DNA from: Crocinitomix catalasitica ATCC 23190
GTDB taxonomy: Bacteria > Bacteroidota > Bacteroidia > Flavobacteriales_D > Crocinitomicaceae
Reading direction: 5' to 3'
Assembly (NCBI RefSeq): GCF_000621625.1
Contig: NZ_JHXV01000005.1
Location: 124,001-188,000, forward strand
Length of the DNA stretch: 64,000 nucleotides
Of this stretch, positions 63,289 through 64,000 are shown piece after piece. The position numbers and the translations under genes were made by a program. Every line of letters begins with the position of its first letter. Position 1 is the first letter of the stretch. Below the pieces are notes generated by a model, which saw only the letters and a list, made by a program, of their open reading frames with translations, made no database searches and was not told the DNA's origin.

Positions 63289-64000
63289 TTAAAGCTTTGC
63301 TTTAGGAGCTATTCCCCAAAATGTTTGATTTGGCGTAGTGATTCCTAATTTAGAAATTGGCATTTGATTGTTTACAATATTAGGACGTAAAAAATCAGGA
63401 ATAACTTCAATATCATAAATCTCATCAACTGTTGTGCGATATTTAATTTCACCACAAAAACTTTTCGTTGGTAAATGTACGATTGCAATCCCGGCATCTT
63501 TTGCTTTATCCGCGATTTCTAGATGAGCAAAAGTACTTGAGTTTTTTCTTAGTTTTGACAACCCGATGAATAGGTAGTCTCCAATTTGTGACATTCCTCT
63601 TACAAAACCTTGAAGGTTGATAATTGACGTTTTTTTACCGGTTTTAGGATCAATTTCTAATAATTCACCCGTTGCAGATTGTAGTAAAAATATATTATTA
63701 TCTATGAGCATGGGGGAGTGGGGCATGGCTAAATCATCACAGATTATTTCATTTGTATCAACATTAATTAAAGCTCCTGTTTTCGTAATATTCTCTCTCC
63801 AACCTTGTTTTGTATCAGTCTGACTAAAACAAGTCACATATTTAGGTTTCCCATTTTCTAAAACCATCCCGTTTAAATGACATCTATCTTCTGAAACTAG
63901 TTTCGATATAAATTTTGGTTGCCAGATTGGTGTAAAGCTATGATTAGAATCAAACTTTACAAGACATGAGAATAAGGTATTCACCCCGTATATTTCATCT
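63289..64000 (-). CDS. TIGR03032 (DUF4915) family protein, partial (5' end outside window)
   Basis: The frame is open to the right edge of the window: upstream of a GTG at 63984 the codons still read DEIYGV, which fits the family's E-I-W-x-V-N-T-x-F-S-C-L segment, so the GTG is internal and the gene continues outside. The visible 237 residues contain the family signatures TLFSCLVKFD, FTPIWQPKFISKLVSEDRCH, LNGMVLENGKPKYVT, PHSPMLIDNNIFLL and SATGELLEIDPKTGK, and GFVRGMSQIGDYLFIGLSKLR. Function unknown; family members look like propellers and often occur near sulfotransferase or polysaccharide genes elsewhere (general recollection). Confidence 0.85.
   Translation of the reverse strand, partial: DEIYGVNTLFSCLVKFDSNHSFTPIWQPKFISKLVSEDRCHLNGMVLENGKPKYVTCFSQTDTKQGWRENITKTGALINVDTNEIICDDLAMPHSPMLIDNNIFLLQSATGELLEIDPKTGKKTSIINLQGFVRGMSQIGDYLFIGLSKLRKNSSTFAHLEIADKAKDAGIAIVHLPTKSFCGEIKYRTTVDEIYDIEVIPDFLRPNIVNNQMPISKLGITTPNQTFWGIAPKAKL

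Noticed and set aside
63289-63984. GTG at 63984 as the start of the TIGR03032 gene
   Set aside because: The frame stays open to the window edge and the extra residues fit the family, so the gene is truncated by the window.

Overview
The window is an AT-rich chromosomal segment (roughly one third G+C by eye) from a member of the Bacteroidota, most likely a marine or free-living Flavobacteriales-type organism. The evidence is: several secreted proteins with C-terminal type IX secretion (T9SS type A) sorting domains (2897-5251, 15938-17155, 17155-18396, 29952-31973, 42399-43121, 61791-63137); a TonB-dependent receptor with an N-terminal carboxypeptidase-like domain; many lipoproteins; start codons without a clear Shine-Dalgarno sequence; and promoters with the Bacteroidota -7 box TAnnTTTG. 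I saw no tRNA or rRNA gene, insertion sequence, prophage or CRISPR array. Coding density is high and most genes are chromosomal housekeeping genes.

Layout. 0-8.4 kb: partial ispE (isoprenoid synthesis) divergent from accA (fatty acid synthesis), a membrane protein, a gamma-carbonic-anhydrase-like hexapeptide protein, a secreted LVIVD protein, then lipoprotein/PqiA/esterase envelope genes. 8.4-15.5 kb (minus strand): an apparent operon recQ - AI-2E transporter - AMP nucleosidase, and the potassium uptake pair trkA-trkH. 15.6-18.4 kb: a translationally coupled trio of two Kelch T9SS proteins and a DUF4907 lipoprotein. 18.6-29.8 kb: pepD, a second RecQ-like helicase, ilvE-aroE-miaA, an outer-membrane protein, a DPP-IV peptidase with a thioredoxin-like lipoprotein, and citrate synthase. 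30-35 kb: a glycine-rich T9SS protein, a lipoprotein and a TonB-dependent receptor. 35.4-42.3 kb: topoisomerase IV (parE, parC) with two envelope genes between them and a YCF48-like protein after. 42.4-48.2 kb: a small T9SS protein, FMN reductase, a stand-alone IF2_N-like protein, DUF3820, HrpB and MiaE (which completes the tRNA modification started by MiaA). 48.3-53.1 kb: a large ATPase/TPR protein followed by a membrane amidohydrolase. 53.4-64 kb: a cold-shock-domain protein with a long structured leader, a TonB/MORN protein, a decaying tract, a membrane adenylate cyclase, DUF2461, a five-repeat beta-flower protein, an FG-GAP T9SS protein and a partial TIGR03032 protein.

The most notable region is 54.8-59.0 kb. 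Four damaged loci lie there: a marR regulator broken by a short deletion at a GATT repeat; an ORF that joins the start of an RND-efflux membrane-fusion lipoprotein to the end of a TolC-type outer-membrane protein, as if the pump operon had been deleted from within; a multiply disabled gene for a secreted protein; and a DUF6503-like lipoprotein that seems to lack an internal block. An intact Pif1-like helicase gene sits in the middle. The second notable region is the ATPase/TPR + amidohydrolase pair, in which a sensor-type ATPase has no output domain and the hydrolase carries membrane helices between its first metal motif and the rest of its barrel. Family assignments rest on reading the translated proteins from memory; no database search was run.
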